Shown: positions 33,465 through 42,400 of the stretch, piece after piece
Position numbering within the stretch: position 1 is the first letter of the stretch
Layout of the letters: every line of letters starts with the position of its first letter
Notes under the pieces: model-generated
Told to the model about the DNA's origin: nothing
What the model saw: only the letters and a program-made list of their open reading frames with translations
Databases searched by the model: none
Translations under genes and position numbers: made by a program
Assembly: GCA_944320955.1 (NCBI GenBank)
Contig: CALUJL010000002.1
Span: 114,060-178,059, forward strand
Direction of reading: 5' to 3'
DNA: 64,000 nucleotides
Source of the DNA: an uncultured Bacteroidaceae bacterium
GTDB lineage: Bacteria; Bacteroidota; Bacteroidia; Bacteroidales; Bacteroidaceae

Positions 33465-34076
33465 TCAGCGCAGGTCTATTATTTCTGCCTGCGGGTAGGC
33501 TTGGGCGTTGAAGCGGAAGGTGGACTCGGGAAAGCTTTTGGGCGTATAGCGGGTCACTTGTATGGTTGTGGACTGTCCGTTGCGGTCTGTGATGAGGACT
33601 TTTGCCGGAGTGTAGGAGGCGTTTTTTATCCATAGGGTGATGCTCTTGAGGTCGGACTTTTGGCCTTTTCCCGGGGTGAGGACGATTTTGTGCAGGTTGC
33701 CGCTCAGGCCTCCGTAGCGGTAGCTGTATCCTTTTTTATAGCTTTGCAGCCAGGCTTGCGGGTTGAGCTGCCCGGCTTGGGCGGCGGAGGGGGTGGTGAT
33801 GTTTACTTCTTCGGCGTCTTTGAGGTAGGTCCACTGGGTCTTGCCGTCGTACCAGGTGGTCATGCGGGCGGTTTGCAGGAAGAATTTGTTTCCTTTTACG
33901 CAGATTGTCCCGCTTAGGCCTTGTGTCCCGGAGGAGGTGAAGGCTATTTCGGCCCCGCCTTTGCGGTTGAATGCGGCCAGGGCTTTGTCCAACACGTTTT
34001 TTGCGCGGCTGTCGTTTTGTGCCTGGAGCGTGCCGAGTGTCAGGGTGAGCAGCAGGAGGGAGATGATTTTCTTCAT
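33465..34076 (-). CDS. lolA: LolA-like outer-membrane lipoprotein carrier
   Basis: 203 residues with signal peptide (MKKIISLLLLTLTLGTLQAQ). The mature sequence (SRAKNVLDKALAAFNRKGGAEIAF, FLQTARMTTWYDGKTQWTY, ending FRFNAQAYPQAEIIDLR) fits the LolA/LolB-like open-barrel family that ferries lipoproteins across the periplasm. lolD at the other end of the window would power the first step. Located between ftsK (114-nt gap containing array A8) and trxB. Confidence 0.88.
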   Translation of the reverse strand: MKKIISLLLLTLTLGTLQAQNDSRAKNVLDKALAAFNRKGGAEIAFTSSGTQGLSGTICVKGNKFFLQTARMTTWYDGKTQWTYLKDAEEVNITTPSAAQAGQLNPQAWLQSYKKGYSYRYGGLSGNLHKIVLTPGKGQKSDLKSITLWIKNASYTPAKVLITDRNGQSTTIQVTRYTPKSFPESTFRFNAQAYPQAEIIDLR

Positions 34077-34099
34077 AGTGTCATGGGTTTGGCCCGTGC

Positions 34100-34187
34100 G
34101 GGCCGTTTTTTAGTTGAAGGGCTTTTGGCGGAAAGCCTTGCATGAAAGGGGAAAAAGCGGCGGGACTTTTCGGAGATTCATGCTGGG
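34100..34187. repeat. 22-bp tandem repeat array A8 (3-4 units)
   Basis: Units at 34122, 34144 and 34166, plus a degenerate one at 34100. It fills the gap between the ftsK stop and the lolA start. Confidence 0.8.
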
Positions 34188-34190
34188 CTT

Positions 34191-36683
34191 TTAGAGGATT
34201 TCGTTCAGTTTGTTCTGGAGGGAGACTTCGTCGGCGCAGAGCACCTCGCGCGGCTTGGCTCCCTGTATGGGGCCTACGATTCCGGCCCGCTCCAGCTGGT
34301 CCATCAGCCGGCCTGCCCGGTTGTAGCCAATGGAGAACTTGCGCTGGATGAGCGATGTGGAGCCTTGCTGGTGGACTACGATGAGCCGTGCCGCTTCCTC
34401 GAAGAGCGGGTCCAGACTGCCCATGTCGTCGCCCGAGGAGTCGGAGAGGCCGCTGTTTTCGTCGCCTTTGTATTCGGGCAGTTCGTAGGCCGAGGGGTAG
34501 CTTTGTTGCGAGGCTATGAACTCGTTGATGCGTTCCACCTCCGGGGTGTCTATCATGGCGCACTGTATGCGCACCGGGTCGGTCCCCTGGAGGAAGAGCA
34601 TGTCGCCTTTTCCGATGAGCTGGTTGGCCCCGGGACGGTCGAGGATCGTGCGGGAGTCCATCATCGTGGCCACGCGGAAGGCCATGCGGGCCGGGAAGTT
34701 GGCCTTGATGGTACCGGTAATGATGTTGGTCGTGGGGCGCTGGGTGGCTATGACCATGTGGATGCCCACGGCACGGGCCAGCTGGGCGATGCGGGCTATG
34801 GGGAGCTCTATCTCGCGTCCGGCGGTCATGATGAGGTCGCCGAATTCGTCGATGATGACCACGATGTAGGGCATATAGTCGTGCCCGTTGTTGGGATTGA
34901 GCCGCCGGTTGATGAATTTCTCGTTGTATTCCTTGATGTTGCGGGCGTGTGCCTTTTGCAGGAGCTTGTAGCGGGAGTCCATCAGTACGCAGATGGAGTT
35001 GAGCGTCTGCACGACTTTGGTTACGTCGGTGATGATGGATTCCTCGGCATCGGGCAACTTGGCCAGATAGTTCTTCTCGATTTCGGAGTAGATGCTGAAC
35101 TCTACCTTTTTGGGGTCGATCAGTACGAATTTCAGCTCGGCGGGGTGCTTCTTGTAGAGCAGCGAGGTGATGATGACGTTAAGGCCTACGGATTTTCCCT
35201 GTCCGGTGGCGCCGGCAACCAGCAGGTGGGGCATCTTGCAGAGGTCGAACATGTAGACTTCGTTGGTGATGGTCCGGCCGATGGCGACGGGCAAGTCGTA
35301 TGTCGTCTCCAGGAATTTGCGGGAGGCGAGGATGCTTTGTACCGGGACGATGCGGGGATGCTCGTTGGGGACTTCGATTCCGATGGTTCCCTTGCCGGGA
35401 ATCGGTGCGATGATGCGGATTCCGAGAGCCGAGAGGCTGAGGGCGATGTCGTCTTCCAGGTTCCGGATTTTGGAGATGCGCACCCCGGCTGCGGGAGTTA
35501 TCTCGTAAAGCGTTACGGTCGGGCCTACTGTGGCTTTTATGCTGCTGATCTCGATGCCGAAACTGTGGAGAGTGGTGATAATGCGGTCTTTGTTTTTGAT
35601 TTGCTCTTCCGTATTTATGCTGGTCTCCTCGTTGCCGTAGTTTTTCAGCAGGTCGAGTGTCGGAAACTTGTAGAACTCCAGTCCCAGGCGGGGGTTGTAT
35701 CGCTCCATGGGCTTGGGAGGGGTTGCCGGATCGACATCGTCTTTTTTGCCTTCTTCTATGTCGAATGTAATGTCGTTGGGCTTCTCCGTATTGCCGGTTG
35801 CGGGGGTCTGGGAGGGAATGTCTGCTTTTTCCGTCTTTTCCGTCATGTCGGCAGCCATCCCGGGGGAGGAGGGGAGGGGTTCGGCCTTGTCGTCAATGGT
35901 GAATTCTACGGTTTGCTCTTCTTCCGGGTGCGGGGAGGCCGTCTCTTTCTCCTCGGTGTTTACTTCGGCGGATGCGGCAGGTGCCTCGGAAGTCTCCGGG
36001 TTGTTGCCGGTCGGCGCCTCCGTTTTCTTGTGACGGGGGTGCTTGACGGTGTTGATGCCCAAAGAGAAGATTTTGCGGACCCAATAGATTGTCTGTTTGC
36101 TCAGGTAGATGAGGTAGATAATGGCGGAGATGAGGAGTATGAGGAATGTCCCGGGCCATCCGAACTGGCCGTAGAACCATTCCGTAACCCGCAAGCCGTG
36201 TATCCCGCCGAGGCAGAAGAAGTTGAACTCGCCTATGGATTTTTCGAGAAAAGCAAGGAAGACCGAGGTCCAAACCATGCCGAACCCCAGGGCCAAGAAC
36301 CATTTCCAAAGATGGAAATGCCCCACATGTATCAGCCGGAAGCCGGCTATCATCAGGAAAACGGGGATGCACACGGCGGCATATCCGAAGCAGTCGCTGA
36401 TGAAAAAGTTGGAGAGTTGTGCTCCGCGCAGGCCGGTGTAGTTACGGATTTCGGAGAGCCTTTCCTCGTAGTCGAGCGAGTTTATGATGCTTTGGTCGGC
36501 GCTTCCTGTGATAAAGAACGAGACAAAGGAGATAAGCAGGTAGAGCGACAGCCCGATGAGCAGCAGTCCGGCCACGAACTGCAGGGTCTCTCCGTTGAGG
36601 CGCTTCGTCCCGCTCGTGTCCGGGGCAGGGGAGGGGATGTTTTTCGTCGATTTTTTTTTGAGGGGAGTCTCTTTTTTTACCAT
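34191..36683 (-). CDS. ftsK: FtsK/SpoIIIE-type DNA translocase
   Basis: 830 residues: four N-terminal TM helices, a Pro/Glu/Ala-rich linker (about 200-320), the translocase with Walker A GATGQGKS near residue 489, and the C-terminal winged-helix gamma domain (QQGSTSLIQRKFSIGYNRAGRLMDQLE). Pumps chromosome DNA at the division septum and promotes dimer resolution. Start at ATG 36683 because the -7 box 36714-36721 overlaps the longer start. The linker-rich region is Bacteroidetes-typical. Confidence 0.96.
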   Translation of the reverse strand: MVKKETPLKKKSTKNIPSPAPDTSGTKRLNGETLQFVAGLLLIGLSLYLLISFVSFFITGSADQSIINSLDYEERLSEIRNYTGLRGAQLSNFFISDCFGYAAVCIPVFLMIAGFRLIHVGHFHLWKWFLALGFGMVWTSVFLAFLEKSIGEFNFFCLGGIHGLRVTEWFYGQFGWPGTFLILLISAIIYLIYLSKQTIYWVRKIFSLGINTVKHPRHKKTEAPTGNNPETSEAPAASAEVNTEEKETASPHPEEEQTVEFTIDDKAEPLPSSPGMAADMTEKTEKADIPSQTPATGNTEKPNDITFDIEEGKKDDVDPATPPKPMERYNPRLGLEFYKFPTLDLLKNYGNEETSINTEEQIKNKDRIITTLHSFGIEISSIKATVGPTVTLYEITPAAGVRISKIRNLEDDIALSLSALGIRIIAPIPGKGTIGIEVPNEHPRIVPVQSILASRKFLETTYDLPVAIGRTITNEVYMFDLCKMPHLLVAGATGQGKSVGLNVIITSLLYKKHPAELKFVLIDPKKVEFSIYSEIEKNYLAKLPDAEESIITDVTKVVQTLNSICVLMDSRYKLLQKAHARNIKEYNEKFINRRLNPNNGHDYMPYIVVIIDEFGDLIMTAGREIELPIARIAQLARAVGIHMVIATQRPTTNIITGTIKANFPARMAFRVATMMDSRTILDRPGANQLIGKGDMLFLQGTDPVRIQCAMIDTPEVERINEFIASQQSYPSAYELPEYKGDENSGLSDSSGDDMGSLDPLFEEAARLIVVHQQGSTSLIQRKFSIGYNRAGRLMDQLERAGIVGPIQGAKPREVLCADEVSLQNKLNEIL

Positions 36684-36713
36684 GAGAGTAGGGTCGGGAT
36701 TCGTTTTGCCTGG

Positions 36714-36721
36714 CAAAAGTA
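36714..36721 (-). promoter_or_regulatory. Bacteroidetes -7 box for ftsK-lolA-trxB
   Basis: Minus-strand TACTTTTG followed by C, 31 nt before the ATG. Confidence 0.65.
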
Positions 36722-36761
36722 CGCAAAATCGTCGGATTTTCGGGTGCCGGCCGTATGAAGA

Positions 36762-38831
36762 TTAGTCGAAGAAGTTCCACGAAAGTCCGAACTTCAGGAT
36801 GCTCGGATTGATGGGGTAGTGCGGAGCCAGGAAATAATTGCCTGTACTTTGATTCAGGTGATACATCTGTACGAAGAAGCGCGTCTGTTTCAGATGGAAA
36901 TTGATGTAGGCCGTCAGGATGGGGTAGCCGCCGATTTGTACCGTCTCGTCTGCTTTCTGGAGGTGGAACTGCCCGATGGCCGGAGTATAGGCCGGTGCCT
37001 CGTACTCTGTAAAGTAGCGCACGTCTACCCCCAGCTGCAGGCGGAGTACCCGTTTGGCCAGGTAGGCGTCGATATACAGGTTGTGGTAGAGCGACAGTGC
37101 CGGCAGGGGAAGTTCGCTTCCCGTGGAGTGTTGCCAGTTGACCTCGTTGTCCAGGTGGAAAATGCCCAGCTTGAAGTCTTGCCGGAGCATGGCGTTGAGG
37201 ACTTGTATGCCGCTTCCGGACTGTTCCGGGACGGCATCGCCGTTGAGATAGGTATAGTTCTGGATGTTTTCCATGCCGAAGAGCAGGCGTGTCCGCCAGC
37301 GGTCGATCTGGATTTCTCCCTCCACCCGGGTGCGGAACTCCTTGGCCATGTCGTCGTTGTCCCAGCGGTAATGGTTGGAATGATAGTGGCGCAGGTAAAA
37401 AGCCGGCAACTGGTTGGAGACTTTTCCGCGCGCGATGAAAGAAACCGTGTCGTTCCACAAGCGGAAATTCATGTCCAGGTTTCCCCGGACATCAAATTGT
37501 CCGATGGCTTTGCCCAGCAGGCCGACCGAACCGATCACGTCGTAGTGCAGAAAACGCCCTTGCCGCTTGCTCAGCTCACCGCCGACATATAACTCATGCT
37601 CCTTATAGTTTACCATGCCTGCCCCTGTGGAATCCGAGGGCATCAGGTCTACATTGCGGAATTCATGCTCCACGAAAGCCCTCAACCCAGCCTTGGCATA
37701 TTTATTGAAGCCCTCCAGAAGAGAAACGGAGAGCGTATTTCGCAGGGAGAAGAAGGTGGTGCTGTCCCGGGTGAGGTTGTCTGAGCGGAGATAGGTGTTC
37801 GGGTATTGAAAAGAGGGCAGGTTTGAGGAGCGGTCGTTGTTGGATTGGAACGTGTGCTTATTCGTTTGCAGGCGCATGGTGTGGGTAAACGACGTCACCG
37901 GTATGTATTCTTCCACCCGTTGCGTGTCTTGTCGCGTAGAGTCGACCGTAGCAATCGTCTCTTCCGTGCGGGTGAAGCCTATATTATAGGAATGGCTGAA
38001 GAAGGCATCGTGCAGCCGGTTGCGGTTCCAGACGCTGGCTCCCCCGTCGTCGAAGAGCACCGGCATTTCCCGGGCGTCAAACTGCCGTGTGCCTTGTGCC
38101 ATGGCTTCCGGGTCCGTGATGTAGCGGTCGTCCGTAATGCCCCCGTTCTCGGCCAGTTTCAGGTAGTAGTAACCGTAGAGAAGTTTTGCCTCGTAGCGTT
38201 CTCCCAGGTAGCTGGCAAAGAGAGAACCGTTAAACTGCGAGTTGCTTTGGTTCTGATAATATCCCAAAGCATACAGGTAGTCTACCTTGAATCCCACGGC
38301 AAATTCCTTTCCGGCATTGCGCGAGAAGTAGGCCTTGAAGCGTTTTTCCGAACTTTGCCCGCTGCCGGCAAAGAAATAGGATATATTGGTATAGGGCAAC
38401 CGGGAGTTGGTAAACGGGAAATCGGCAGGGCCGGTATAGAAGAAGCTATACGGGTCGAGCCAATACAACTGCGAGAATGTGGGGCGTTCGTTCCAGATGC
38501 GTGTCAGGTGCGGACTGCCCAGGTTGCCCAAGTGGTTGTAGTGTCCCGTCATGCCCTCGGTGTGGTTGGTATTCGGGAAGTTCAAAAAAGCGGTGTCCAC
38601 CTCCGCCGGGCGCACGGTGCCGAAGCGGTCGTCCAGTTTCCACTGGTAGGGAGCCGGGTCTATGTCGTCCGTATTGACCCATACCGAGTCTACTTCTGCT
38701 TCTCCTCCATGGTCTATTCCGGTGGCGCCTGCGTAGTTAGGGTCCATATTCGTATTCACTACCTGGGCACGCAGCGGCATAAGCCCGCAGCCCAAGGCCG
38801 ACAAAACCAGAAGAAGCCATAACTTTTTCAT
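36762..38831 (-). CDS. Putative porin (Bacteroidetes large beta-barrel)
   Basis: 689 residues. Signal peptide (LLLVLSALGCGLMPLRAQ), then a long aromatic, beta-rich sequence with repeated alternating strands and a C-terminus ending FGLSWNFFD, typical of an outer-membrane barrel terminal strand. Matches the widespread uncharacterised Bacteroidales putative porins. No plug or SusC-type features are seen. Has its own promoter, 45 nt downstream of nothing on the same strand; it is separated from ftsK by 78 nt that include the ftsK promoter. Confidence 0.78.
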   Translation of the reverse strand: MKKLWLLLVLSALGCGLMPLRAQVVNTNMDPNYAGATGIDHGGEAEVDSVWVNTDDIDPAPYQWKLDDRFGTVRPAEVDTAFLNFPNTNHTEGMTGHYNHLGNLGSPHLTRIWNERPTFSQLYWLDPYSFFYTGPADFPFTNSRLPYTNISYFFAGSGQSSEKRFKAYFSRNAGKEFAVGFKVDYLYALGYYQNQSNSQFNGSLFASYLGERYEAKLLYGYYYLKLAENGGITDDRYITDPEAMAQGTRQFDAREMPVLFDDGGASVWNRNRLHDAFFSHSYNIGFTRTEETIATVDSTRQDTQRVEEYIPVTSFTHTMRLQTNKHTFQSNNDRSSNLPSFQYPNTYLRSDNLTRDSTTFFSLRNTLSVSLLEGFNKYAKAGLRAFVEHEFRNVDLMPSDSTGAGMVNYKEHELYVGGELSKRQGRFLHYDVIGSVGLLGKAIGQFDVRGNLDMNFRLWNDTVSFIARGKVSNQLPAFYLRHYHSNHYRWDNDDMAKEFRTRVEGEIQIDRWRTRLLFGMENIQNYTYLNGDAVPEQSGSGIQVLNAMLRQDFKLGIFHLDNEVNWQHSTGSELPLPALSLYHNLYIDAYLAKRVLRLQLGVDVRYFTEYEAPAYTPAIGQFHLQKADETVQIGGYPILTAYINFHLKQTRFFVQMYHLNQSTGNYFLAPHYPINPSILKFGLSWNFFD

Positions 38832-38841
38832 AATGCGGCGG

Positions 38842-38849
38842 CAAAGGTA
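38842..38849 (-). promoter_or_regulatory. Bacteroidetes -7 box for the porin gene
   Basis: Minus-strand TACCTTTG followed by C, just upstream of the porin ATG at 38831. Confidence 0.65.
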
Positions 38850-38872
38850 GGAAATAAAACCGAAAAAATCCG

Positions 38873-38880
38873 TACCTTCG
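38873..38880 (+). promoter_or_regulatory. Degenerate -7 box for the 38902 lipoprotein
   Basis: TACCTTCG (one mismatch to TAnnTTTG), 21 nt before the ATG, divergent from the porin promoter. Confidence 0.45.
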
Positions 38881-38901
38881 TCCCCTATAAACCTTAATAT
38901 T

Positions 38902-39405
38902 ATGACCTACTTGCATTCTTATCGCACAGCTCCATTCCGCTTTTTGCTCGTTTGGGCTTTCGGGGCAGTTCTCTTGTCCGCCTGCAGCAAAGAGAAGAAG
39001 TCTGCTTCGTCCCCGGCAGGGCCTGATACGCTTCGCACCGAAGATATCCGCACTATCGAGCGGCAGTACGACCAACAACCCCAAAGCCTGCCGCCCGAAG
39101 CGCAAGGCGAGAGCAGCCTGAATCAGGCTGTCGACCAAATTGATCGCCTGGAAAATCAAGATGAGATGCAGGTCGCCATCCAAGCGCTACACAAGGATGT
39201 GGCCATGATCCAGGACCTTCTGAAGAAATACCGTGCGACGGGGCAGGCTTCTTATAAAGAACAGGCGCTTGTCTTGCTCCGCCAGGCACGCCGCATTCAG
39301 GAGAAAGTGCGCTCTGCCGCCGTCATTCCCGAGGGGGAGAACATGGTCAATGCCGGCGATCTCTTCCGTCTTATCGACAATGCCTGGGCCGAACTCCAGC
39401 AGTAG
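38902..39405 (+). CDS. Small lipoprotein of unknown function
   Basis: 167 residues. Signal peptide with lipobox VLLSAC (Cys about 28), then a Ser/Lys/Gln-rich linker and a helical, likely coiled-coil region (IDRLENQDEMQVAIQALHKDV ... LVLLRQARRIQEKVR). No recognised family. It is a lone plus-strand gene between minus-strand units and converges on addB with a 25-nt gap. Exported and anchored facing the periplasm or surface; role unknown. Confidence 0.65.
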   Translation: MTYLHSYRTAPFRFLLVWAFGAVLLSACSKEKKSASSPAGPDTLRTEDIRTIERQYDQQPQSLPPEAQGESSLNQAVDQIDRLENQDEMQVAIQALHKDVAMIQDLLKKYRATGQASYKEQALVLLRQARRIQEKVRSAAVIPEGENMVNAGDLFRLIDNAWAELQQ

Positions 39406-39430
39406 GCCCGGGCATTGCCTGTTTCGCATC

Positions 39431-42364
39431 TTATGTGTCGCGCCGGCACAGCCTGCGGCAGTCGCAATAGGTGCAGAGCGTTTTGTCCTGGCAAGGGCTG
39501 AAAGGGACAGAAGGGTCGAATATTTCCCTTAAGAGTCTGTCCAGATGTTCGCGGAAGGGGGCTTCGTATTCGTGTGCGAAGTCCTCTATTGTCACACTCT
39601 TGCGGGGCGGCCCGATGGACAGGGCGGGCGAGTAGGATTCCGCAGCGGCCAGTCTGGGATAGAACAAGGCGGGGCGGACGGCCTCAGGCGGTGTGCCCCG
39701 TTGGGTCTCGCTGCGGTTTACGATGACGGAGTAGAGGAAAGTCTGGAAAGCATAGGAGGGACGGTCCTTGGCCGGGACGAACAGTTCTTCCAACGTGGCG
39801 GGCATCTTCTGCTTTTTGCTTCCCGTCTTGTAGTCCATGATGCGGACAACGCCGCCGGCGAGGCGGTCGAGGCGGTCGATGGTGCCGCCCAGGCGGACGG
39901 GGAGTGCAGACCCGTCGGGCAGCGGCACTTCCCGGTCTTCCCTTACGGGCAGTTCGCATCCCCCGACGCGGAAGGGCGCATGCCGCTCGTCGAAGCGCAG
40001 GAGGTTGAGAAGGAACGTCTTCACTACGTTCCGATAGATGAGATGCAATCCGTTGTAGTGCAGTTTTTCCCCTTTGCGCAGGTTGAAGAGCCGGTCGGCA
40101 AATACCTTGTCCAATAACCGTTCCATCTTTTCCCCCTCGTGCAGGAAGCTGCGTATGCTTTCTGCGCCGACCTTTCGTGAGGAGTCGGGCAGCAGGGAGG
40201 TGTAGAGCGTCTCCGCCGCATAGTGGAAGAGGTTGCCGAGCCGGGCGGAGTCGATGTCCTCTTCCGTATTTTGCGGGGCGCGGAGGCGCAGGACTTGCTG
40301 CAGATAGAAGCGCAGCGGGCAGTCGATGTAGCAGTTCAGCGCCGAGGGGGAGAGGTAGGCCTTGGGGTTTCTGCGTGTGTCGTATCGTTCGAGCAGCCGG
40401 CGGTAGGCTTCGGGGGATTTTTCGATTGCGCCCGTCGCGGAAGGGCTGATTCCCTGGGCGGGAGTCAGCACGGCGCGTTGCAGGGGGAGGGCCTCTTCCT
40501 CTGCCACTTGGGCGGGATATTCCAGAAGGAACTGGTGGAGGAAGCGCGAAGCCTCGCGGGAGACGGCATTTTCCGAGAAGTCGTTGTAGAGGAAGGTGAT
40601 GTCCTCGGCGCGCTGCACCAGACGGTAGAAGTAGTAGGCATAGACCGCATTCTCATGTTCGGGCGTGGTCATGCCGAAAGCCTTGCGCAGGTTGTAGGGG
40701 ACGAACGAGGCGGTGTGGCTTCCGGTCTTGGGCAGAAGGCCTTCGCCCAGGGAGAGGATGGCCAGGCGCTTGAAGTCGAGGTTGCGCGTCTCGAGGATTC
40801 CCATGATTTGCAGTCCGGCCGCCGGTTCGCCGTGGAAGGGGACGGAGAGTTGCTGCAGCAGCCTGCCGAGCAGGGTGCAGAGTGTCTCCTTCTCCACGGC
40901 GAGCACGCCTTCTTCCATCAGGGAAGCCACGTGTTTCAGCGTCGTATAGGTCTTGAAGAGGGCCTCATGGTAGAGCTGGTCGAAGAGGTCGGGTGCCTGT
41001 CCCGCTTCCTTGCGGTTGCGGTAGGCTTCGGCGGTTTTCTCCACTGCGGCCAGCAGGTAGCCCATCAGTTCGGCCTGTCCGCGGCAGGGCTTGAAGAGCA
41101 GTTCTGTGGCCGGGTCTTTCTGCAATTCCCCGGGTGTGGGGAAGAGGCGCATGGATTGCTGCAGGTCGGCGGCGAGCTGTTTGCCCCGGTCGGAGAGAAG
41201 TGCGAAACAGCTGTGCCGCAGGATGCGCAGCACTTTTTCGAGCCGGAAGGTGTCGCGTTCCGCGTCGTAGCCGCGGAGCTGGAGGTCGGTCAGCGCCTCG
41301 ATGAAGCCTACGATGGGCGTCTGCCGGAGGGGGAAGCCCATGGTGATGTTGACTTGCTGTACGGCGGGGGAGAGCGAGTGGCAGACGGGCATGAGCAGGG
41401 CCTCGTTGCAGAGTACGACGGCATTCTCCCGTTCCGGCACTCCGGCGGGCAACTCCCCGGTCCATTCGGCCATGTAGCGGGCCTGTGCATTCTCCGTCTG
41501 GGCCGACAGGCAGCGTATCTTTTTGGGCCGGGATAGGCAGTCGAAGGCTTCGTCCTGCAGGGCGGAGGGGAAGTCGGCCAGGTTGCGGCGGATGAATTCG
41601 CCGGCCTCGTGGTAGGGGTTGTCCTTGTAGAAGCGGTCGTAGTCCCAGTAGAAGAGTGCCTTGCCCGTGCCCTGGATTTGGCGGAAGAGCCGGTGTTCGG
41701 CGCGGTTCAGCACGTTGAAGCCAACGAAGGCATAACAGTCGTATTCCGTCCGGTCCCCGTCGAGCGGTTGCTCCACGGCCTGCCGGTAGCGCATCCCCTC
41801 GTAGCCGACGCCTTTCGCGGAGAGGCTCCGGCGGAATCCGTGGTACACCTTGTCCAGCACGTTCCACAGTCTTGTGAAGCGCTCCTTCAGCTCCGTGCTC
41901 CGATCGGGGCTGAAGTTGGTGAAGAAGAGGCGTATGGCTTCCACCTGCTCTTCGGTCAGGAAGTCGTTTCCCTCGGAGAGTTTGCGCAGGTCGCTCAGGT
42001 TTTGGAACAGGCGGTCGGCATCGACCAGGTTTTTGTCCAGGTCGTCGAAGTCGGCGATGAGCAGTTCGCCCCAGAAGTAGAAGTCGTCGAGCGTCTCCTG
42101 GCTTCCCGTGGCCTGGCAGAAGATGCGGTGCAATTCGCAGACCATGCGTATGGGGTCGGCCGGGCGGAGCTGCGTCCGCCGGCTCATCAGCTCGCTGATG
42201 GTGAGGTAGACGGGAGCCCAGACGGGGCGCTCGCTCAGCGGGGTGAGGCAGTCGTTGAAGAAGAGTCCGGCGCGCTTGTTGGGGAAGACGACGGCCGTGC
42301 GGGAGAGGTCGGCGCCCCGGCGGCGGTACAGGTCTTTGGCTACGAGGGAGAGAAAACTTTCCAT
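39431..42364 (-). CDS. addB: AddB-like nuclease/inactivated helicase (PD-(D/E)XK)
   Basis: 977 residues. The C-terminal RecB-family nuclease has a catalytic block VRIMDYKTGSKK; cysteines in NCYIDCPLRFYLQQ and the extreme C-terminal CQDKTLCTYCDCRRLC mark the [4Fe-4S] AddB architecture. The N-terminal half is helicase-like but lacks a canonical Walker A. With the adjacent AddA it would form a double-strand-break end-processing complex. Starts 37 nt after the addA stop, so they are an operon. Confidence 0.86.
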   Translation of the reverse strand: MESFLSLVAKDLYRRRGADLSRTAVVFPNKRAGLFFNDCLTPLSERPVWAPVYLTISELMSRRTQLRPADPIRMVCELHRIFCQATGSQETLDDFYFWGELLIADFDDLDKNLVDADRLFQNLSDLRKLSEGNDFLTEEQVEAIRLFFTNFSPDRSTELKERFTRLWNVLDKVYHGFRRSLSAKGVGYEGMRYRQAVEQPLDGDRTEYDCYAFVGFNVLNRAEHRLFRQIQGTGKALFYWDYDRFYKDNPYHEAGEFIRRNLADFPSALQDEAFDCLSRPKKIRCLSAQTENAQARYMAEWTGELPAGVPERENAVVLCNEALLMPVCHSLSPAVQQVNITMGFPLRQTPIVGFIEALTDLQLRGYDAERDTFRLEKVLRILRHSCFALLSDRGKQLAADLQQSMRLFPTPGELQKDPATELLFKPCRGQAELMGYLLAAVEKTAEAYRNRKEAGQAPDLFDQLYHEALFKTYTTLKHVASLMEEGVLAVEKETLCTLLGRLLQQLSVPFHGEPAAGLQIMGILETRNLDFKRLAILSLGEGLLPKTGSHTASFVPYNLRKAFGMTTPEHENAVYAYYFYRLVQRAEDITFLYNDFSENAVSREASRFLHQFLLEYPAQVAEEEALPLQRAVLTPAQGISPSATGAIEKSPEAYRRLLERYDTRRNPKAYLSPSALNCYIDCPLRFYLQQVLRLRAPQNTEEDIDSARLGNLFHYAAETLYTSLLPDSSRKVGAESIRSFLHEGEKMERLLDKVFADRLFNLRKGEKLHYNGLHLIYRNVVKTFLLNLLRFDERHAPFRVGGCELPVREDREVPLPDGSALPVRLGGTIDRLDRLAGGVVRIMDYKTGSKKQKMPATLEELFVPAKDRPSYAFQTFLYSVIVNRSETQRGTPPEAVRPALFYPRLAAAESYSPALSIGPPRKSVTIEDFAHEYEAPFREHLDRLLREIFDPSVPFSPCQDKTLCTYCDCRRLCRRDT

Positions 42365-42400
42365 GGGGCTGAAAATTCTGAGAGGTAGAGGGGGTAGGGG